Assembly: GCA_907163375.1 (NCBI GenBank)
Contig: CAJQUW010013674.1
Coordinates: forward strand, 1 to 64,000
Direction: 5' to 3'
Length of the DNA: 64,000 nucleotides
DNA from: Prostheceraeus crozeri
Lineage: Eukaryota; Platyhelminthes; Polycladida; Euryleptidae
Shown: positions 61,371-64,000 of the stretch, in pieces
Layout of the letters: the number at the start of each line of letters is the position of its first letter
Position numbering within the stretch: the stretch's first letter is position 1
Translations under genes and position numbers: made by a program
Notes under the pieces: generated by a model
Database searches by the model: none
What the model was told of the DNA's origin: nothing
The model's input: the letters and a program-made list of their open reading frames with translations, nothing else

Positions 61371-64000
61371 CAAATAACGTCGAAGTTGAGGCAACCGCAG
61401 AAGTCGAAAAGGAAAACCATTTTGCGTTTACCGTGGGGCAAGGTACCGGTAATCCTAAGGGCTTGGAGGAGGTTATTTGCTTACTTGACAAGATACCCTT
61501 GAAAATGTTGATTGATACCGGCACAACAGCCAACATAGTGGACCGTGGGACATGGAATAGGCTCAAGAAGCAGAAAATCCGATGTGACTCATGGGTGACG
61601 ACAGGTAACCTACACTCTTATGGACATAAGAACAAACCACTGGAAATTATTGGAAAATTCACGACAACGGTACGCTTCGAAAACAGGAAATGCGAGGAAG
61701 AATTCGTCGTATTCGAAGGGGAAGATGAACCTCTAATGTGCCGTGCTACAGCCGAAGAGCTGGGATTGATCACTGTAAATGTGACGGCCAGGGCAGTGGA
61801 CGGGGTAAATAGGGAGAAGCCATTCCCCAAGTACACTGGCAAGCCTATAAAACTGCACATAGACAAATCGGTTACGCCTGTGAATCAAGCACCGAGGAGA
61901 GTGCCATTTAGTATGTTGAAGAAAGTTGAAAACAAGATTCAAGAACTGCTGGATTTGGACGTGATTGAAGAGGTGACAGGTCCAACAACGTGGGTTAGTC
62001 CAGTAGTGGTGGTAAACAAGCCAGATGGTGACATCAGATTATGCGTCGATATGCGACAGGCGAACAAAGCCATTATTCGGGAAGTATTCCAAATCCCTAC
62101 GATCGATGAAGTCCTTGAAAAGGTGAATGGGAGTAAATGGTTTGGAAAAATAGATCTGAAATGGGGTTACCATCAACTCGAGTTGGAGGAAGAGTCCCGC
62201 GACATCACCACATTCGCTGTGCATTGTGGAACGTACCGATACAAACGGCTAATGCTTGGGATTTCTTCTGCGCCCGAGGTATATCAAAAGACAATTCGGA
62301 ATATTATCAGACAGTGCGATGGAACAGCCAACATTGCAGACGACATTCTGGTGTACGCAGACAGTGAATCTGACTTAGAGAAACGAATGGAAAAGTTGAT
62401 TGAGACGTTGAAGGCACACGGCCTTACGATAAATCAAGAAAAGAGCATCGTGAAAGCTCAAGAGCTGACGTTCATGGGACACCGGCTGTCCCCAAGGGGC
62501 GTGAGGCCTACAGAAGAGAAGACGGCAGCAATACGTGACGCTAGGCAACCGACGAGTGTGTCTGAGGTTCGAAGTTTTATAGGACTCGTTAACTTCTGTG
62601 GACGTTATATACCAGGACTAGCGACGTTAGCTGACCCACTGATGGCGCTCACTAGGAAGAATGCGAAATTCGTATGGCAAGATCAACAGCAGAAAGCATT
62701 TCAGGCTATAAAGGAGAAACTGTGTAATGCCGAAACCCTAGCCTACTTTGATATCAACGTCGAGACATCATTAATCTGTGATGCAGGTCCAGTTGGACTG
62801 GCGGCTATTCTGTTGCAAGTGCAAGAAGGAGAGAAACGCGTGATTGCTTTTGCAAGCCGAGCACTGACTGCGGTGGAACGCCGATACTCTCAGATAGAAA
62901 AGGAGGCACTCGGGGTAATATGGGCATGTGAAAAATTCCGCAATTATCTACTTGGTGTAGAATTCACTCTGTTGACAGACCACAAACCTCTACTGTACAT
63001 ATACAACAAGATTGGTCGTGGCGGATGTCGAGTAGAACGTTGGATGTTGAGACTTCAGCCCTACAAGTTCAAATTGCAGCATGTGAAGGGAACGGAAAAC
63101 ATAGCCGATAGCTTATCAAGACTGATAGCAGAGCAGAACGCCGATTGTGACAAATCTGACATGGAGTTTTACGTTCATTTCGTTGCGACTACTGCGACTC
63201 CACGTACTGTGACGACAAAGGAGATTGAAGTAGCATCTTCGAATGATCTCGAACTAAAGAAAGTTCGTGATTGTATTACAGCAGACAGGTGGGAAGACTG
63301 TCCAAAAGCTTACAAAAGTTGCCGATATGAGCTATCGATGTATGGACAACTGATACTGCGAGGAACTAGACTTGTCATACCAGTGAGCTTAAGAGAGATG
63401 ATTTTAGACTTAGCACACGAAGGACACCAGGGTATAGTGAAGACGAAGCAAAATCTAAGGAGCAAAGTTTGGTGGCCTGGCATGGATGTTGACACCGAGA
63501 AGAAAGTGAGAACTTGCCGATCATGTCTTCTAGTGACCCCAGCTTACTATGAAGTCCCAGTGCAGTCTACAAAGCTTCCTAATGCTCCGTGGGTAGAACT
63601 CGCAGCCGATCTTATGGGTCCACTGCCGAATGGTGACTATCTTTTTGTCGTAGTCGATTACTTCAGCAGATACTTCGAAGTCGAATTTCTGAGGGATACA
63701 TCGTCACTGAAAATTATCACCTCACTCCAAAGAATATTTTCAAGATTTGGTCTTCCTGAAGGGATAAGGACGGACAACGGTCCCCAATTCGTATCGGAGA
63801 ACTTCAAGGAATTTCTGATGTCTAACGGAATTGAGCATCGAGTGAACACGCCGTTGTGGCCAAGAGCCAATGGAGAGGTGGAACGCCAAAACAAGACATT
63901 ATTGAAAGCCTTGAAAATTGCAAATGTTGAAGGCAAGGATATAGAGTCCGAGTTGCAATATTTCTTGTTGGCCTACCGATCGACTCCTCACGCAACAACA
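61371..64000 (+). CDS. Gypsy pol (protease, RT, RNase H, integrase), incomplete at window end
   Basis: Protease LIDTGTTANIVD (about 61510); reverse transcriptase with DGDIRLCVDMRQANKAI, GYHQLELEEESRDITTF and the ADDILVYA catalytic block (about 62335); RNase H with CDAGPVGLAAIL and LLTDHKPLLYIY; integrase with the HEGHQGIVKTKQNLRSKVWW zinc-binding region, ADLMGPLPNGDYLFVVVDYF, RTDNGPQF and NGEVERQN for the DDE core. Open to the window edge. Confidence 0.9.

Larger units (their letters stand above)
60459..64000 (+). mobile_element. Ty3/Gypsy LTR retrotransposon, gag-pol, running off the window
   Basis: Order gag, protease, reverse transcriptase, RNase H, integrase, as in Ty3/Gypsy. GC is higher than in the Polintons. 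Its 5' LTR and leader appear to lie on the other side of Polinton 2 (about 42391-42766). Broken by the Polinton insertion and by at least one further break in the gag region; the pol part looks well preserved, so the element is fairly young. The 3' end and 3' LTR are outside the window. Confidence 0.92.

Overview
The window is animal nuclear DNA, most likely from a marine invertebrate. Host gene traces carry introns. The background is about 35-40% GC and full of non-LTR, Penelope-like, hAT-like and foldback repeats. TAGGCCTA and TACATGTA words are common, as in many echinoderm, mollusc and other marine animal genomes; I cannot name the species. Host genes are sparse: the last coding exon of a facilitated sugar transporter (7828-8037) and a possible first coding exon ending in a GTAAGT donor (13529-13603).

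The main content is two Polinton/Maverick (adintovirus-like) elements in the same orientation, 10.4 kb apart. Element 1 spans 14450-32359 (17.9 kb) and has a perfect 6-bp target duplication, TCCAGG. Element 2 spans 42767-60452 (17.7 kb) and has ACTCTT. Both begin AG and end CT, have inverted repeats of about 0.7 kb, and are far more AT-rich than their flanks. Element 1 looks whole; element 2 is broken in about four places. Both look young. Shared order: adenain-like protease (+); then on the minus strand a phospholipase A2-integrase fusion, a pX-like core protein, a double-jelly-roll major capsid protein, a pVI-like protein and a fibre-like coiled coil; a plus-strand protein of unknown role (possibly a clamp); a replication cassette; then on the minus strand the packaging ATPase, penton, a conserved Polinton protein and a hydrophobic protein that reaches the terminal repeat.

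The most striking observation is that the replication cassette differs between the copies. Element 1 has a 1178-aa DNA polymerase B on the minus strand plus a small ORF. Element 2 has a much longer, differently organised polymerase B (N-terminal C2H2 finger, His/Cys-rich insert) on the plus strand. The flanking genes are nearly identical and the junctions look sharp. The outermost 0.2 kb of the terminal repeats is also different, so these elements seem to evolve by swapping modules. Three-base-loop mini-hairpins are scattered between genes and inside coding frames of both copies. The virion set reads like a reduced adenovirus (protease, pVI-like, pX-like, hexon-like, penton, fibre-like) with a parvovirus-type phospholipase added.

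Layout: 1-14449 host DNA with an inverted-end DNA element (888-1700), a foldback element (4485-4714), a LINE fragment, the transporter exon, a 300-bp tract without a single cytosine (11013-11312) and a degenerate minisatellite; 14450-32359 Polinton 1; 32366-42390 host DNA with a LINE split by a tRNA-bearing insertion, a Penelope-like element with a GIY-YIG domain and a hAT-like element; about 42391-64000 a Ty3/Gypsy retrotransposon that Polinton 2 has split in its leader. The Gypsy gag-pol resumes at 60459 and runs off the window.
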